Positions 1-9,434 of a DNA stretch of 64,000 nucleotides are shown one piece after another (positions within the stretch are counted from its first letter, which is position 1; each line of letters begins with the position of its first letter). The translations under genes and the position numbers were made by a program. This DNA comes from Streptomyces sp. JJ38 (GTDB lineage: Bacteria; Actinomycetota; Actinomycetes; Streptomycetales; Streptomycetaceae). Below the pieces are notes generated by a model that worked only from the letters and a program-made list of their open reading frames with translations, made no database searches and had not been told where the DNA came from. The stretch is taken from contig NZ_JABLSI010000002.1 of the NCBI RefSeq assembly GCF_019303475.1, positions 62,001-126,000 of the forward strand. The letters are read 5' to 3'.

Positions 1-113
1 TCCTCGATGAGCACGGCCGCCCGCCGCAGGAGGCCGAGCGGCCCCTCGCCCAGCTCCGGATCGCCCGTGACCAGGCTTCCGATGTCACGGATGAGGGTGG
101 TCGAGGCAGCCAT
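1..113 (-). CDS. hutI: Imidazolonepropionase, N-terminal fragment (cut by window edge)
   Basis: Only the first 37 codons are present, beginning MAASTTLIRDIGSLVTGDPE, which matches the start of actinobacterial imidazolonepropionases (HutI). The enzyme opens the imidazolone ring to give N-formimino-glutamate, the third step of histidine breakdown. The ATG is preceded by AAGGAG at good spacing. It lies downstream of hutU, the M20 hydrolase and hutF in the same direction, and those neighbours support the call more than the short fragment does. The gap to hutF is about 110 bp, so it may be the last gene of the hut transcript or have its own promoter. Confidence 0.8.
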   Translation of the reverse strand, partial: MAASTTLIRDIGSLVTGDPELGEGPLGLLRRAAVLIE

Positions 114-227
114 GGGGCTCCTTCACGGTGCGTCGGGTGGCGTGGGGTTCGCGGTTCTGCGGTGGGTGCGGGCGGGGCCCCGGTGCGGCGTGTGACCGGG
201 GGTGGCGGGGCGCGGGTGTGTGGCGGG

Positions 228-1562
228 TCAGCCGGTGAGCGCGCAGACGGCCTCGGCCAGCGCGGCGGCCGTGTCGGTCACCCTCGTGTGGGCGCCGTCG
301 CGGACGATGTGCCGCCCGCCGACGACGGTGTGCCGGACGTCCGCGCCGCTCGCCGCGTACACGGCGGTCTCGGCGGCCAGCCGGGGCGGGGGCCCGGCCG
401 TGCGGACGCTGTCGAGGGCGACGGTGGTGAAGTCGGCCAGCCGGCCCACCGCGATGCGCCCGGCGTCGGGCCAGCCGAGCGCGTCGTGCCCGGCCTCGGT
501 GGCGGCGTGCAGCAGCCCGGCCGCCGTCCAGTGCCCGCGGGTGCGGGTGCGCAGCCGCTCGTCCAGCTCCATCGCCCGGGCCTCCTCGAAGAGGTCGACG
601 ACGGCGTGGCTGTCGCTGCCCAGGGACAGCGGGCTGCCGGCCCGCTGGAGGGCGACAGCGGGCCCGATGCCGTCGGCCAGGTCCCGTTCGGTCGTGGGGC
701 ACATGCACACGCCGGTGGCCGAGCCGCCGAGCGCGGTGATGTCGGCGTCGGTGAGGTGGGTGGCGTGGACGGCGACCGTGCGGGGCCCGAGCACGCCGTG
801 GTCGGCGAGCAGCTCGGTGGGGGTGCGCCCGTGCGCGGTCTGGCACGCGTCGTTCTCGGCCGGCTGCTCGGACAGGTGGACGTGCAGCGGCAGATGCCGG
901 TCCGCCGCCCACAGGGCGACGGTCTCCAGCTCCTCCGCGGGCACCGCCCGCACGGAGTGGACGGCCGCGCCCAGGCGGGTGTTGCCGTCGGCCCTCAGTT
1001 CGCCCGCCCGCGCGGCCCAGCCCTCGGCGGTCCCGTCGGAGAACCGGCGCTGCGGCGGCGTGGGCGGCTGTCCGAAGCCGGCGGACAGGTAGCAGGTGTC
1101 GAGCAGGGTGATGCGGACGCCCGCGTCCGCCGCGGCGGCGGTCAGGGCGTGGCCCATGGCGTTCGGGTCGGCGTAGGGGGTGCCGCCGGGCGCGTGGTGC
1201 AGGTAGTGGAACTCTCCGACGCAGGTGATCCCGGCCAGCGCCATCTCCGCGTACGCCGCGCGGGCGAGCGCGTAGTAGGTGTCGGGGGTGAGGCGTTCGG
1301 CGACGCGGTACATCTGCTCGCGCCAGGTCCAGAAGTCGCCGCCGCCGGCCTGGACGAAGCCGCGCAGGGCCCGGTGGAAGGCGTGGCTGTGGGCGTTGGC
1401 CAGGCCCGGCAGGGTGAGGCCGCGGAGCACCTCGGCGCCGGGCGGCGGGGCGGGCACGTCGTGGCGGACGGCGCTGATGTGGCCGTCCGCCACGTCCACG
1501 GCCACGCCCGAGGCCACCCGGCCGTCCAGCCAGACGTGTTCGGTCCAGTAGGTCACCGGCAC
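228..1562 (-). CDS. hutF: Formimidoylglutamate deiminase
   Basis: A 444-residue amidohydrolase-superfamily protein. The metal motif HSH is at residues 58-60 (GLANAHSHAF), followed by HVHLSEQPAEN and LGSDSHA, as in HutF. HutF deiminates N-formimino-L-glutamate to N-formyl-L-glutamate and ammonia, which marks the five-step histidine route rather than the HutG formiminoglutamase route. The start overlaps the end of the upstream M20 hydrolase gene by 10 bases, so translation is probably coupled. Length and motifs are complete. A guanine- or chlorohydrolase-type deaminase is the alternative reading, but the position between hutU and hutI favours HutF. Confidence 0.9.
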   Translation of the reverse strand: MPVTYWTEHVWLDGRVASGVAVDVADGHISAVRHDVPAPPPGAEVLRGLTLPGLANAHSHAFHRALRGFVQAGGGDFWTWREQMYRVAERLTPDTYYALARAAYAEMALAGITCVGEFHYLHHAPGGTPYADPNAMGHALTAAAADAGVRITLLDTCYLSAGFGQPPTPPQRRFSDGTAEGWAARAGELRADGNTRLGAAVHSVRAVPAEELETVALWAADRHLPLHVHLSEQPAENDACQTAHGRTPTELLADHGVLGPRTVAVHATHLTDADITALGGSATGVCMCPTTERDLADGIGPAVALQRAGSPLSLGSDSHAVVDLFEEARAMELDERLRTRTRGHWTAAGLLHAATEAGHDALGWPDAGRIAVGRLADFTTVALDSVRTAGPPPRLAAETAVYAASGADVRHTVVGGRHIVRDGAHTRVTDTAAALAEAVCALTG

Positions 1563-2755
1563 GCGAGGTCCTCCAGTACGTCGGCGAGCGCGTCGACCCC
1601 GGCGTGGCAGTCGTCCTCGGTGGCCTGCTCGGCCGGGGAGTGCGAGACGCCGGTGGGGTTGCGCACGAACAGCATGGCGGTGGGGACGGTGTCGGCCAGG
1701 ATTCCGGCGTCGTGTCCCGCCCCGGTGGGCAGCACGGGCACGCCGTCGAGCCGCGCGGCGATGCGGTCGCGCAGGTCGTGCGCGAACTCCACCACGGGGG
1801 TGAAGGACTCGCGGGTGACGCCCACCCGGACGCCGTCGCCGCGGCCGTGCTCGACCGCCGCCCGCTCGATGGCGGTGACGACGGCGTCGAGCGTCGCCTC
1901 GTCGGCGGCCCGCGAGTCCAGCCAGCCGCGGACGCGGGAGGCGATGGCGTTGACGCCGTTCGGGTCCACCGCGACCTTGCCGAACGTGGCGAGCGCCCCG
2001 GCCGCCTCCGCCTCCGCGCGGGCGGCGAGGACGGTGCGGGCGTAGGTGAGCATCGGGTCGCGGCGGTCGGCGATGCGGGTGGTGCCCGCGTGGTTGGCCT
2101 CGCCGTGGAAGTCGAACCGCCAGCGCCCGTGCGGCCAGATGGCGGAGGCGACGCCGACGGGGTGCGGGGTGTCGGCCAGTGCCCGGCCCTGCTCGACGTG
2201 CAGCTCGACGAAGGCCCCGACGCGGGCCAGCCGCTCGGGGTCCGGCCCGAGGGCCTCGGGGTCCTGCCCGGCGCGTTCCATGGCGCGGGCGAGGGTGACG
2301 CCGTCGGCGTCCCGCAGCTCGCGGGCCGTCTCGGGGCCGAGCTTGCCGCTGCTGAGCCGGGAGCCGGTGCAGGCCACGCCGAACCGGGCGCCCTCCTCGT
2401 CGCCGAAGTTCACCACGGCGAGGGGACGGTCGAACTCCCGTCCCCGGGCGCGCAGCTCATCCAGGGCGGCGAACGCGGAGACGACGCCGAGCGGCCCGTC
2501 GAAAGCGCCACCGTCGGGCACCGAGTCCAGGTGGGAGCCGGTGACGACGGCGTCCCCGGCGGCCGGGTCGCCCAGCCAGGCCCACTGGTTGCCGTTGCGG
2601 TCCGTCTCGCAGGCCAGCCCGCGCGCCGTCGCCTGGTCGTGGAACCAGGCGCGGCAGTCGGTGTCGGCCGGGGTCCAGGCATAGCGGCGGTAGCCGCCGG
2701 TCTCGGCGCTGCGGCCGATGCCCGCGAGATCCCGCCACATCTCCAGGAAGGTCAC
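1553..2755 (-). CDS. M20-family amidohydrolase (allantoate amidohydrolase / N-carbamoyl-amino-acid hydrolase type) in the hut operon
   Basis: A 400-residue binuclear metallohydrolase. [18 protein letters not shown] carries the first metal histidine and aspartate, and [11 protein letters not shown] carries the catalytic glutamate pair. A GTG start overlaps the hutU stop (GTGA), so it is translationally coupled. Databases usually name this family allantoate amidohydrolase, but no purine-degradation gene is nearby. The operon makes N-formylglutamate through HutF and lacks a recognisable hutG deformylase. I infer that this enzyme may release formate and glutamate. What is seen is the fold and the context; the substrate is inference. 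Confidence 0.85.
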   Translation of the reverse strand: MTFLEMWRDLAGIGRSAETGGYRRYAWTPADTDCRAWFHDQATARGLACETDRNGNQWAWLGDPAAGDAVVTGSHLDSVPDGGAFDGPLGVVSAFAALDELRARGREFDRPLAVVNFGDEEGARFGVACTGSRLSSGKLGPETARELRDADGVTLARAMERAGQDPEALGPDPERLARVGAFVELHVEQGRALADTPHPVGVASAIWPHGRWRFDFHGEANHAGTTRIADRRDPMLTYARTVLAARAEAEAAGALATFGKVAVDPNGVNAIASRVRGWLDSRAADEATLDAVVTAIERAAVEHGRGDGVRVGVTRESFTPVVEFAHDLRDRIAARLDGVPVLPTGAGHDAGILADTVPTAMLFVRNPTGVSHSPAEQATEDDCHAGVDALADVLEDLACR

Positions 2756-4467
2756 GCCCGCTCGCCCTCGCCCTCGGAGCTCTCGGAGCCCTTGGAGCCC
2801 TCGCGCATGGGGACGCGGACGGCGCGCTCGGCGGCGACCTCGTCCGCCCGCTCGTACCCGGCGTCCACGTGCCGGATGACGCCCATGCCCGGGTCGTTGG
2901 TGAGGACGCGCCGGATCTTCTCCCCGGCCAGCGGGGTGCCGTCGGCCACCGTGACCTGTCCGGCGTGGATCGAGCGGCCCATGCCGACGCCGCCGCCGTG
3001 GTGGATGGAGACCCAGGAGGCCCCGGAGGCGACGTTGACCATGGCGTTGAGCAGCGGCCAGTCGGCGATGGCGTCGGAGCCGTCGAGCATGGACTCCGTC
3101 TCCCGGTAGGGGGAGGCGACCGAGCCGCAGTCCAGGTGGTCGCGGCCGATGGCGACGGGTGCGGACAGCTCGCCGCTCGCCACCATGTCGTTGAACCGCT
3201 CGCCCGCGCGGTCGCGTTCGCCGTAACCGAGCCAGCAGATGCGGGCGGGCAGGCCCTGGAAGTGCACCCGCTCCCCGGCCATCCTGATCCAGCGGGCCAG
3301 CGACTCGTTCTCCGGGAAGAGGTCGAGGATGGCGCGGTCGGTGGCGTGGATGTCCTTCGGGTCACCGCTGAGGGCGGCCCAGCGGAACGGGCCCTTGCCC
3401 TCGCAGAACAGCGGGCGAATGTAGGCGGGGACGAAGCCGGGGAACGCGAAGGCGCGTCCGTACCCGGCCAGCTGGGCCTCGCCGCGGATGGAGTTGCCGT
3501 AGTCGAAGACCTCGGCGCCCGCGTCCTTGAAGCCGACCATCGCCTCGACGTGCCGAGCCATCGACTCCCGGGCCCGCGCGGTGAAGTCCGCGGGCTTCTC
3601 GGCGGCGTAGGACGCCATGTCCGCGAAGTCGACGCCGAGGGGGAGGTAGGCCAGCGGGTCGTGGGCGCTGGTCTGGTCGGTGACGATGTCGATGGGGGCG
3701 CCCATGGCCAGCAGCCGGGGCACGAGGTCGGCGGCGTTGCCGAGGACGCCGATCGACAGCGGCTTGCGCTGGTCGCGGGCGGCGGTGGCCAGCTCCAGGG
3801 CGTGGTCGAGCGAGTCGGCCCGCACGTCGAGGTAGCGGTGCTCGATGCGGCGGTCGATGGCGCGCGGGTCGCAGTCGACGCACAGGGCGACGCCGTCGTT
3901 CATGGTGACGGCGAGCGGCTGGGCGCCGCCCATGCCGCCGAGCCCGGCGGTGAGCGTGATCGTCCCGGCGAGCGTGCCGCCGAAGCGCTTGGCGGCGACG
4001 GCGGCGAAGGTCTCGTAGGTGCCCTGGAGGATGCCCTGGGTGCCGATGTAGATCCAGGAGCCGGCGGTCATCTGGCCGTACATCGTGAGGCCGAGCTGCT
4101 CCAGGCGGCGGAACTCCTCCCAGTTGGCCCAGTCCCCGACGAGGTTGGAGTTGGCGAGGAGGACGCGCGGAGCCCACTCGTGCGTCGTCATGACGCCGAC
4201 GGGGCGGCCGGACTGGACGAGCATCGTCTCGTCGGCCTTGAGCGTGCGCAGGGTGCGGACCATGGCGTCGAAGGAGCGCCAGTCCCGCGCCGCCTTGCCG
4301 GTGCCGCCGTAGACGACGAGCTGGTCGGGGTGCTCCGCGACCTCGGGGTCGAGGTTGTTCTGGAGCATCCGCAGGGCGGCCTCCTGCTGCCAGCCGAGCG
4401 TGGTGAGCTCGCTCCCCCGGGGTGCGCGCACCGTGCGCGGTCCACTCTGCCCTGCCTGTGCTGCCAT
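2752..4467 (-). CDS. hutU: Urocanate hydratase
   Basis: Converts urocanate to imidazolonepropionate using tightly bound NAD. The protein starts [18 protein letters not shown] and is 571 residues, slightly longer than the usual 550-560 because of an N-terminal tail. [30 protein letters not shown] and the C-terminal [17 protein letters not shown] are diagnostic. The ATG was chosen because GGAGG lies about 9 bases upstream; the open frame continues 20 codons further, into what looks like leader. It is the first gene of the leftward hut operon, and its stop overlaps the next start. hutH (histidine ammonia-lyase) is not in the window. Confidence 0.95.
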   Translation of the reverse strand: MAAQAGQSGPRTVRAPRGSELTTLGWQQEAALRMLQNNLDPEVAEHPDQLVVYGGTGKAARDWRSFDAMVRTLRTLKADETMLVQSGRPVGVMTTHEWAPRVLLANSNLVGDWANWEEFRRLEQLGLTMYGQMTAGSWIYIGTQGILQGTYETFAAVAAKRFGGTLAGTITLTAGLGGMGGAQPLAVTMNDGVALCVDCDPRAIDRRIEHRYLDVRADSLDHALELATAARDQRKPLSIGVLGNAADLVPRLLAMGAPIDIVTDQTSAHDPLAYLPLGVDFADMASYAAEKPADFTARARESMARHVEAMVGFKDAGAEVFDYGNSIRGEAQLAGYGRAFAFPGFVPAYIRPLFCEGKGPFRWAALSGDPKDIHATDRAILDLFPENESLARWIRMAGERVHFQGLPARICWLGYGERDRAGERFNDMVASGELSAPVAIGRDHLDCGSVASPYRETESMLDGSDAIADWPLLNAMVNVASGASWVSIHHGGGVGMGRSIHAGQVTVADGTPLAGEKIRRVLTNDPGMGVIRHVDAGYERADEVAAERAVRVPMREGSKGSESSEGEGERA

Positions 4468-4525
4468 GAGCCCCTGCCTCCCGGACGCCGGTGTGTGCCG
4501 CCTGAACGGATCGAAGTATTCACAC

Positions 4526-4553
4526 ACTCTACGAACTGAATAGAACTAGTCAA
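4526..4553 (-). promoter_or_regulatory. Probable hut operon promoter with 10-bp direct repeat
   Basis: On the minus strand, TTGACT (4553-4548) and TAGAGT (4531-4526) are separated by 16 bp, a good vegetative promoter for hutU. The spacer contains the pentamer AGTTC twice with starts 10 bp apart (one helical turn), which could be a regulator site. The expected transcription start is near 4519, leaving a leader of about 50 nt. Confidence 0.6.
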
Positions 4554-4677
4554 CACCGCCGACGCCCCGACACGGCGCACCGGGCTCCCCGTACGACGAC
4601 GCCGCCCCGGCCGGATCGCGGTGCGACCGGCCGGGGCGGCGGAGGAACGGTGACGGGGCCCGCTCAGCGGGCGGGGC

Positions 4678-5832
4678 TCACAGGGAGGCGATGACGCGGT
4701 CGGCCAGGACGTAGACCGTCTCGTCCTCGCAGCCGAAGGTCAGGGCGTAGCCGCCGGAGACGCCGGAACCGCCGAGCAGCACGGGCGGCTTCCCGGCGCG
4801 CAGGGCGTCGGCCAGCCGCTCCGCCGTCTCCCGGTGCCCCGGTGACAGACAGACGGTGGTGCCGTCGGCGAACACGTAGACGTCCAGCGTGCCCAGGGGG
4901 CCGGGGCGCACGTCGGCCAGCTCCGTGCCCGCCTCGGCCACGGCGGCCAGCCGGGCCAGCGTGCGCTCGGGGTCGCTCTCCGGCGAACCGGCCTGCGCCG
5001 GGACCACCGGCTCACCCGACAGGGTGTGGTGCGGGTTGGAGGGGTGACGGCGGCGGGCGGCGGCCCGCCCGGCCGCCTCGGCGTCCGCCCGCGCGGACTC
5101 CGCCGGGTCGACGTCGACGTGCACGGCCTCGACGTGCGCCGCCTCGGCGGTGGGCTCGACGCGCGCCTCGACGTCCACGGGCTCGGCGTCGTACTCCACG
5201 CCGGAAAACGCCATGCCGTGCTGCTCGTGCTCGGCGTGCCGGTCGTGCTCGGCGCCGGCGAACTCGGTGTCGTGCTCGACGTCGACGCGCTCGGGGGCCG
5301 ATCCCCCGGGGCCGGCGGGGCCGTTGTCGCTCCCGGGCTCCTCGGCGCTCCCCGGGCGGGCGGCGGGGGCCCGGTCGCCCGAGTCGCGGTCGGGCTGGCG
5401 CGGCACCACGGGCTGGCCGGCCGATGTCGCCACCTCGTCGAGGAGGGCGTCCAGCAGCGCCGCGTCCATGGCGCCCACGATGTGGTCGGAGTGGCCGTCG
5501 TAGGGCCCGGCCGCGAGCCCGGAGGCCAGGCCGGGGGGCGGCCCGCCACCCAGCCCCTCCGCGTCCCGTGCCTCCTGGGCGGCCCAGAAGGCACGCGCCT
5601 CGGCGAGCTCGCGCTCGCGTTCGGCCGCGAGCGCGTCCGCGACCGCGGCCCGGACCTCCTCACCGACGGGCTCCGTGCGGGCGGCGGGCACGGCACGGCG
5701 TGCCCGCGTCGCGAGGTCACGGCGGAGTCCGGCCACCTCGCGGCGCAGCCCGCGCACGGCGTGCAGGGCGGCCCCGCCGAGGGCCGCGACGACCACGGCG
5801 GCCAGCAGCAGGATGAGGGATATGGCGATCAC
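4678..5832 (-). CDS. Membrane-anchored acidic protein of unknown function
   Basis: A 384-residue protein beginning with a hydrophobic anchor (VIAISLILLLAAVVVAALGG), then a basic, coiled-coil-like stretch (LRREVAGLRRDLATRARR). A long, acidic, low-complexity middle rich in Glu, Asp, His and Ala follows. A compact C-terminal domain (about residues 300-384, GTLDVYVFADGTTVCLSPGHRE... YALTFGCEDETVYVLADRVI) follows. The GTG start has GGGAG 8 bases upstream; an in-frame ATG 66 bases further out has no ribosome site. I do not recognise the C-terminal domain. It is transcribed in the same direction as the thiolase behind it but is separated from it by a strong hairpin. Confidence 0.75.
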   Translation of the reverse strand: MIAISLILLLAAVVVAALGGAALHAVRGLRREVAGLRRDLATRARRAVPAARTEPVGEEVRAAVADALAAERERELAEARAFWAAQEARDAEGLGGGPPPGLASGLAAGPYDGHSDHIVGAMDAALLDALLDEVATSAGQPVVPRQPDRDSGDRAPAARPGSAEEPGSDNGPAGPGGSAPERVDVEHDTEFAGAEHDRHAEHEQHGMAFSGVEYDAEPVDVEARVEPTAEAAHVEAVHVDVDPAESARADAEAAGRAAARRRHPSNPHHTLSGEPVVPAQAGSPESDPERTLARLAAVAEAGTELADVRPGPLGTLDVYVFADGTTVCLSPGHRETAERLADALRAGKPPVLLGGSGVSGGYALTFGCEDETVYVLADRVIASL

Positions 5833-5977
5833 TGGACGTTCTCCCGACTCGGCTTCAGCCCCGATTCCTACCCCACCTTTACCGCGCCCCGGGCTCAAGC
5901 ACAGCGGAAAACGTCACAAAACGTGCATGCACCCCCGAACGAACCTCTGGCCAAAGCCTTACTGAGCTGCGAAAAGA

Positions 5978-6016
5978 GTACGCCCCTGGGAGGTAGATCA
6001 CATCCCAGGGGCGTAC
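5978..6016. terminator. Perfect 14-bp inverted repeat downstream of the thiolase gene
   Basis: GTACGCCCCTGGGA and its exact complement flank an 11-base loop. It sits 51 bases past the thiolase stop and 146 bases before the next start, as expected for an intrinsic GC-rich terminator without a U tract. Confidence 0.8.
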
Positions 6017-6066
6017 CACCCTCCGGGGTCACCCGGCCCCGCGGCCGGACGACCCACGGGGCCGGA

Positions 6067-7287
6067 TCAGCTCAGGCGCTCCAGGACCATGGCCATGCCC
6101 TGGCCGCCGCCCACGCACATCGTCTCCAGCGCGAACTGCTTGTCGTGCCACTGGAGGGAGTTGATCAGCGTCGTCGTGATGCGGGCGCCCGTCATGCCGA
6201 AGGGGTGGCCGACCGCGATCGCACCGCCGTTGACGTTCAGCCGGTCCAGGTCGATGCCCAGGTCCCGGTAGGAGGGGATGACCTGCGCGGCGAAGGCCTC
6301 GTTGATCTCCACCAGGTCCATGTCACCGATGGTCATCCCGGCCCGGGCCAGCGCCTGCCTGCTCGCCTCGACCGGGCCGTAGCCCATGATCTCCGGCGAC
6401 AGTCCGGACACCCCGGTGGAGACGACGCGGGCCAGCGGCGTGATCCCCAGCTCGCGGGCCTTCGTGTCGGACATGACGACCAGGGCCGCGGCGCCGTCGT
6501 TCAGCGGGCAGCAGTTGCCCGCCGTCACCAGACCGTCGGGGCGGAAGACCGGCTTCAGCCCCTCGACGCCCTCCAGCGTGACGCCCGCGCGGGGGCCGTC
6601 GTCCTTGCTGACCACGGTGCCGTCCGGCGTCGTCACCGGCGTGATCTCGCGCTCCCAGAAGCCGTCCGCGATGGCCTTCTCGGCCAGGTTCTGCGAGCGG
6701 ACGCCGAACTCGTCCATGTCCCGCCGGGTGACGCCCTTCACCCGGGCCAGGTTCTCGGCGGTCTGCCCCATGGCGATGTAGACGTCGGGGAGCTCGCCGG
6801 ACTCACGCGGGTCCGTCCAGCCCTCGCCGCCCTGCTCGGCGCGGGCCGCCGTACGGGCCTCGGCGTCGGCGAAGACCGGGTTGTGGGTGTCCGGCAGCCC
6901 GTCCGAGCTGCCCTTCACGCTGCGGGAGACCGCCTCGACGCCCGCCGAGATGAAGACGTCGCCCTCGCCCGCCTTGATCGCGTGCATCGCCATCCGCGTC
7001 GTCTGCAGGGACGACGAGCAGTAGCGGGTGATGGTGCAGCCGGGCAGGTGGTCCATGCCGAGCTGTACGGCCACCACGCGGCCGAGGTTGTGGCCCTGCT
7101 CACCACCGGGGAGGCCGCAGCCCAGCATCAGGTCGTCGATGTCCCGCGGGTCGAGCTGCGGAACCTTGGCCAGCGCGGCGCGCACGATCTCCGTGGTGAG
7201 GTCGTCGGGGCGCACGTCCTTGAGAGAGCCCTTGAAGGCGCGCCCGATCGGCGAGCGGGCGGCGGAAACGATCACTGCTTCGGGCAT
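6067..7287 (-). CDS. Acetyl-CoA C-acyltransferase (thiolase)
   Basis: A 406-residue thiolase. The acyl-accepting cysteine is C90 in [14 protein letters not shown] ([11 protein letters not shown] type), [10 protein letters not shown] with the catalytic histidine, and the C-terminal [13 protein letters not shown] with the second cysteine are all present, so the enzyme should be active. Thiolases either condense two acetyl-CoA or cleave 3-ketoacyl-CoA in beta-oxidation; with no beta-oxidation partners nearby the direction cannot be decided. It is divergent from the Bax-inhibitor-1 gene and ends at a strong hairpin. Confidence 0.93.
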   Translation of the reverse strand: MPEAVIVSAARSPIGRAFKGSLKDVRPDDLTTEIVRAALAKVPQLDPRDIDDLMLGCGLPGGEQGHNLGRVVAVQLGMDHLPGCTITRYCSSSLQTTRMAMHAIKAGEGDVFISAGVEAVSRSVKGSSDGLPDTHNPVFADAEARTAARAEQGGEGWTDPRESGELPDVYIAMGQTAENLARVKGVTRRDMDEFGVRSQNLAEKAIADGFWEREITPVTTPDGTVVSKDDGPRAGVTLEGVEGLKPVFRPDGLVTAGNCCPLNDGAAALVVMSDTKARELGITPLARVVSTGVSGLSPEIMGYGPVEASRQALARAGMTIGDMDLVEINEAFAAQVIPSYRDLGIDLDRLNVNGGAIAVGHPFGMTGARITTTLINSLQWHDKQFALETMCVGGGQGMAMVLERLS

Positions 7288-7613
7288 GACGACTCCAGGA
7301 AGACGGACGGGCCGGAACTCCTCGCGAAGCTACCCGTGCGTAGCGCCGAGGTCACGGTTCCCGTCGTGTGAAACGGCTCGCAACAGCGGCCCGACCGGCG
7401 CGACCGGCCTCGGCACGGACCGCGGCCGGCAGGCTTCGGACCACCGCGCGGACCCCCGAAGGACCCGTGCACGGGAACGCCTGTACGAAGGGTGTCACGT
7501 AAAGGGAACAATTTCCTCTCTTCCCCGCGTTGGAGCAGTGGACTACCGTGCGGCCTTTGCTCAACCATTACCCTGATCGAAGACGCCGTGCCGTGCGGCC
7601 ATGGAGGAGTGAG
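7288..7613. other. 326-bp divergent intergenic region (thiolase / BI-1)
   Basis: No gene seen. The segment around 7495-7520 is the least GC-rich part and holds the small dyad GGAA-CAAT-TTCC (7505-7516). It probably contains the promoters for both flanking genes, but I could not assign clear -35/-10 pairs. Confidence 0.4.
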
Positions 7614-8444
7614 ATGAGGAGCAGCAACCCGGTCTTCTCGCGACGGGGGTTCAGTCGGGACGGATCCGCCGGCTTCCAGGCCGGCCAGCCGCAGGCCGGG
7701 AACCCCTACGCTGCCCAGGCGGGGAACCCGTACGCCCAGGCGCAGCCGGGCCTGGGCCACGCGCCCGCGCCCGCCGCCCCGCGCACCGACCGCATGACGA
7801 TGGACGACGTGGTCTCGCGCACCGCGATGACCCTCGGAACCGTCGTCCTGACCGCCACCGCCGCCTGGATCCTGAACGTCGGCCTGGGCATCGCCATCGT
7901 CGCGCTGCTCGTCGCCTTCGGCCTGGGCATGTGGCAGTCCTTCAAGGCCAAGGCCTCCCCGCCGCTCATCATCGCCTACGCCGTCTTCGAGGGCGTGTTC
8001 CTGGGCGCGATGAGCAACTACATCAACACCTACGCCCCCGGGGCCGCCATGCAGGCGGTCATCGGCACCATGGCGGTGTTCGGCGCGGTGCTGTTCCTGT
8101 ACAAGTCGCGGATCATCCGGGTCAACGCCCGGTTCGCCCGCTTCGCCATCGCCGCCGGTATCGGCTACGGCATCCTCTGCCTGGTCAACCTCGGCTTCGC
8201 GCTCTTCGGCGCGGGTGACGGCTGGGGTTTCCGCACCGGCACCATCGGCATCCTCATGGGCATCGCCGGTGTCGTCATCGCCTCGCTGTTCCTCGCCCTG
8301 GACTTCAAGCAGGTCGAGGACGGCATCGCGTACGGCGCCCCGCGCGAGGAGGCCTGGCTGGCCGCCTTCGGCCTGACGATGACCCTGGCCTGGATCTACT
8401 TCGAGTTCCTGCGCCTGGCCTGGATCCTCAACAGCAGCGACTGA
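7614..8444 (+). CDS. Bax inhibitor-1 / YccA family membrane protein
   Basis: A 276-residue integral membrane protein. The first 70 residues are a hydrophilic Gly/Pro/Gln-rich tail with the imperfect repeat AGNPYAAQAGNPYAQAQ. The rest has about seven hydrophobic segments ending FGLTMTLAWIYFEFLRLAWILN, the signature end of the TMBIM/BI-1 family. In bacteria these proteins act as pH-sensitive calcium leak channels or protease modulators. The ATG has GGAGG 6-10 bases upstream; a longer frame is open upstream but lacks a site. It is a single-gene unit followed by a perfect terminator. Confidence 0.9.
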   Translation: MRSSNPVFSRRGFSRDGSAGFQAGQPQAGNPYAAQAGNPYAQAQPGLGHAPAPAAPRTDRMTMDDVVSRTAMTLGTVVLTATAAWILNVGLGIAIVALLVAFGLGMWQSFKAKASPPLIIAYAVFEGVFLGAMSNYINTYAPGAAMQAVIGTMAVFGAVLFLYKSRIIRVNARFARFAIAAGIGYGILCLVNLGFALFGAGDGWGFRTGTIGILMGIAGVVIASLFLALDFKQVEDGIAYGAPREEAWLAAFGLTMTLAWIYFEFLRLAWILNSSD

Positions 8445-8474
8445 CGCGGCTGACGCGGCTCCACCGCCGCGACG

Positions 8475-8507
8475 AACGGCCCGCGAGGCGATGCCTCGCG
8501 GGCCGTT
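8475..8507. terminator. Perfect 15-bp hairpin, convergent terminator
   Basis: AACGGCCCGCGAGGC pairs exactly with the downstream arm around a 3-base loop (GAT), 31 bases past the BI-1 stop. It serves the plus-strand gene and may also stop the convergent minus-strand gene. Confidence 0.88.
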
Positions 8508-8628
8508 CCGCGTCTGCTCAGGGCGCCCTTCCCGGACTCCGCCCACCGGTATCCGCGCCGCGTCGGTCAGTGCCGCGTATCGGGCAGAACCGCACGTCGT
8601 CACCCGCGTGTCGGCCCCGCGTGTCGGT

Positions 8629-8862
8629 TCAGTGCTTGCGTGCGGCCCGGCCGCGACGGCGGTCGTGCTCGTGGATGATGGCCTTCGCGTGGCCGTAGGC
8701 GAGGTTGTGCTCCCCGCGCAGCCAGCTGACCTTTTCCTCGAAGCGGAAGAACGACGGACCGTCGTCGACGGTCCGCATCCAGTCCCCCACTTCACGTCCC
8801 GTGCACTCGGGGATGCGGGCGAGCAGGTTCTGATGGGTCTCGTCGGAGAAGAGTTGGGACAT
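8629..8862 (-). CDS. DUF4287-type small protein
   Basis: A 77-residue protein (MSQLFSDETHQNLLARIPEC...) with the pattern of small actinobacterial DUF4287 proteins: a Trp-rich middle (VGDWMRTVDDGPSFFRF) and an AYGHAKAIIHEHDRRR tail. The function is unknown. GGAGG sits 8 bases before the ATG. It converges on the BI-1 gene and diverges from the next small gene, so it is a monocistron. Confidence 0.8.
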   Translation of the reverse strand: MSQLFSDETHQNLLARIPECTGREVGDWMRTVDDGPSFFRFEEKVSWLRGEHNLAYGHAKAIIHEHDRRRGRAARKH

Positions 8863-8979
8863 CGGCGCCTCCGGACGCGTTCGCTGAGTCCTTCCCGACA
8901 CCGTGCCCGAGGAGCGGGGCGTTGGCAACAGGCCCTCCGGGTACCGAAGGCTTCCACCGGGGGCGCTTAGGCTTGCGGT

Positions 8980-9330
8980 GTGCTCGATGTGACGCCCCTG
9001 ATGACCGCCGTCGACGCGCTCGCCGACCGGCTGCGCGCCCTGCCGCAGAGTGCGCTGCGGCGCGGCGCCGCCGCCGAGGCGCTGGCGCTGGCCCGCGATC
9101 TCGCGGCACGGGCCCAGCGCGTCGAGGAGCCGGGGCACGCTCCCCGGGAGCTGCCGGACGCGGGCCTGTTCGCCGTCGGGGACCAGGTGGCGGTGGCCGG
9201 GCACGACCTGGCCCAGGCCCTGTCGACCGAGGTGGCGCGGGCGGGCGGCACGCCCTCGGAAGCGGTCGGCCGGGAGCTCGCCGAGGCGCTGGAGCGGGTG
9301 GCGGCCACGACCCGCGCCGCCCTGCGCTGA
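8980..9330 (+). CDS. Small helical protein of unknown function
   Basis: A 116-residue, alanine-rich, helix-predicted protein with a GTG start. No ribosome site is visible; TAGGCT lies 6 bases upstream of the start and could be a -10 box of a leaderless message. The composition (many Ala, Arg, Glu, Leu) resembles conserved Streptomyces proteins of unknown function, but I recognise no domain. Codon use is normal for a real gene. Confidence 0.6.
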   Translation: MLDVTPLMTAVDALADRLRALPQSALRRGAAAEALALARDLAARAQRVEEPGHAPRELPDAGLFAVGDQVAVAGHDLAQALSTEVARAGGTPSEAVGRELAEALERVAATTRAALR

Positions 9331-9351
9331 GCCGCTGCGGCGCTCGCGGGG

Positions 9352-9434
9352 CTCAGGCGATCGCAAGCCTTGCGGACTCACGGACTTGCGGGCTCAGGCG
9401 CTCGCGGGCTGCGGGACTCAGGCGCTCGCGGGCT
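9352..9434. repeat. Degenerate 18-bp repeats in a convergent gap
   Basis: The unit CTCAGGCGCTCGCGGGCT occurs exactly at 9393-9410 and 9417-9434, with a diverged copy at 9352-9370. The copies fill the space between two convergent genes, and the last one touches the stop codon of the RpiR gene. Confidence 0.7.

Noticed and set aside
1553-2755. Annotation as a purine-degrading allantoate amidohydrolase
   Set aside because: The fold fits, but no allantoin pathway gene is nearby, and coupling to hutU and hutF points to histidine breakdown.
162-9381. Long antisense frames opposite hut, thiolase and small genes (several hundred codons)
   Set aside because: They are Arg/Gly/Ala/Pro-rich shadows created by the GC-rich third-position bias of the real genes; none has a domain or a suitable ribosome site.
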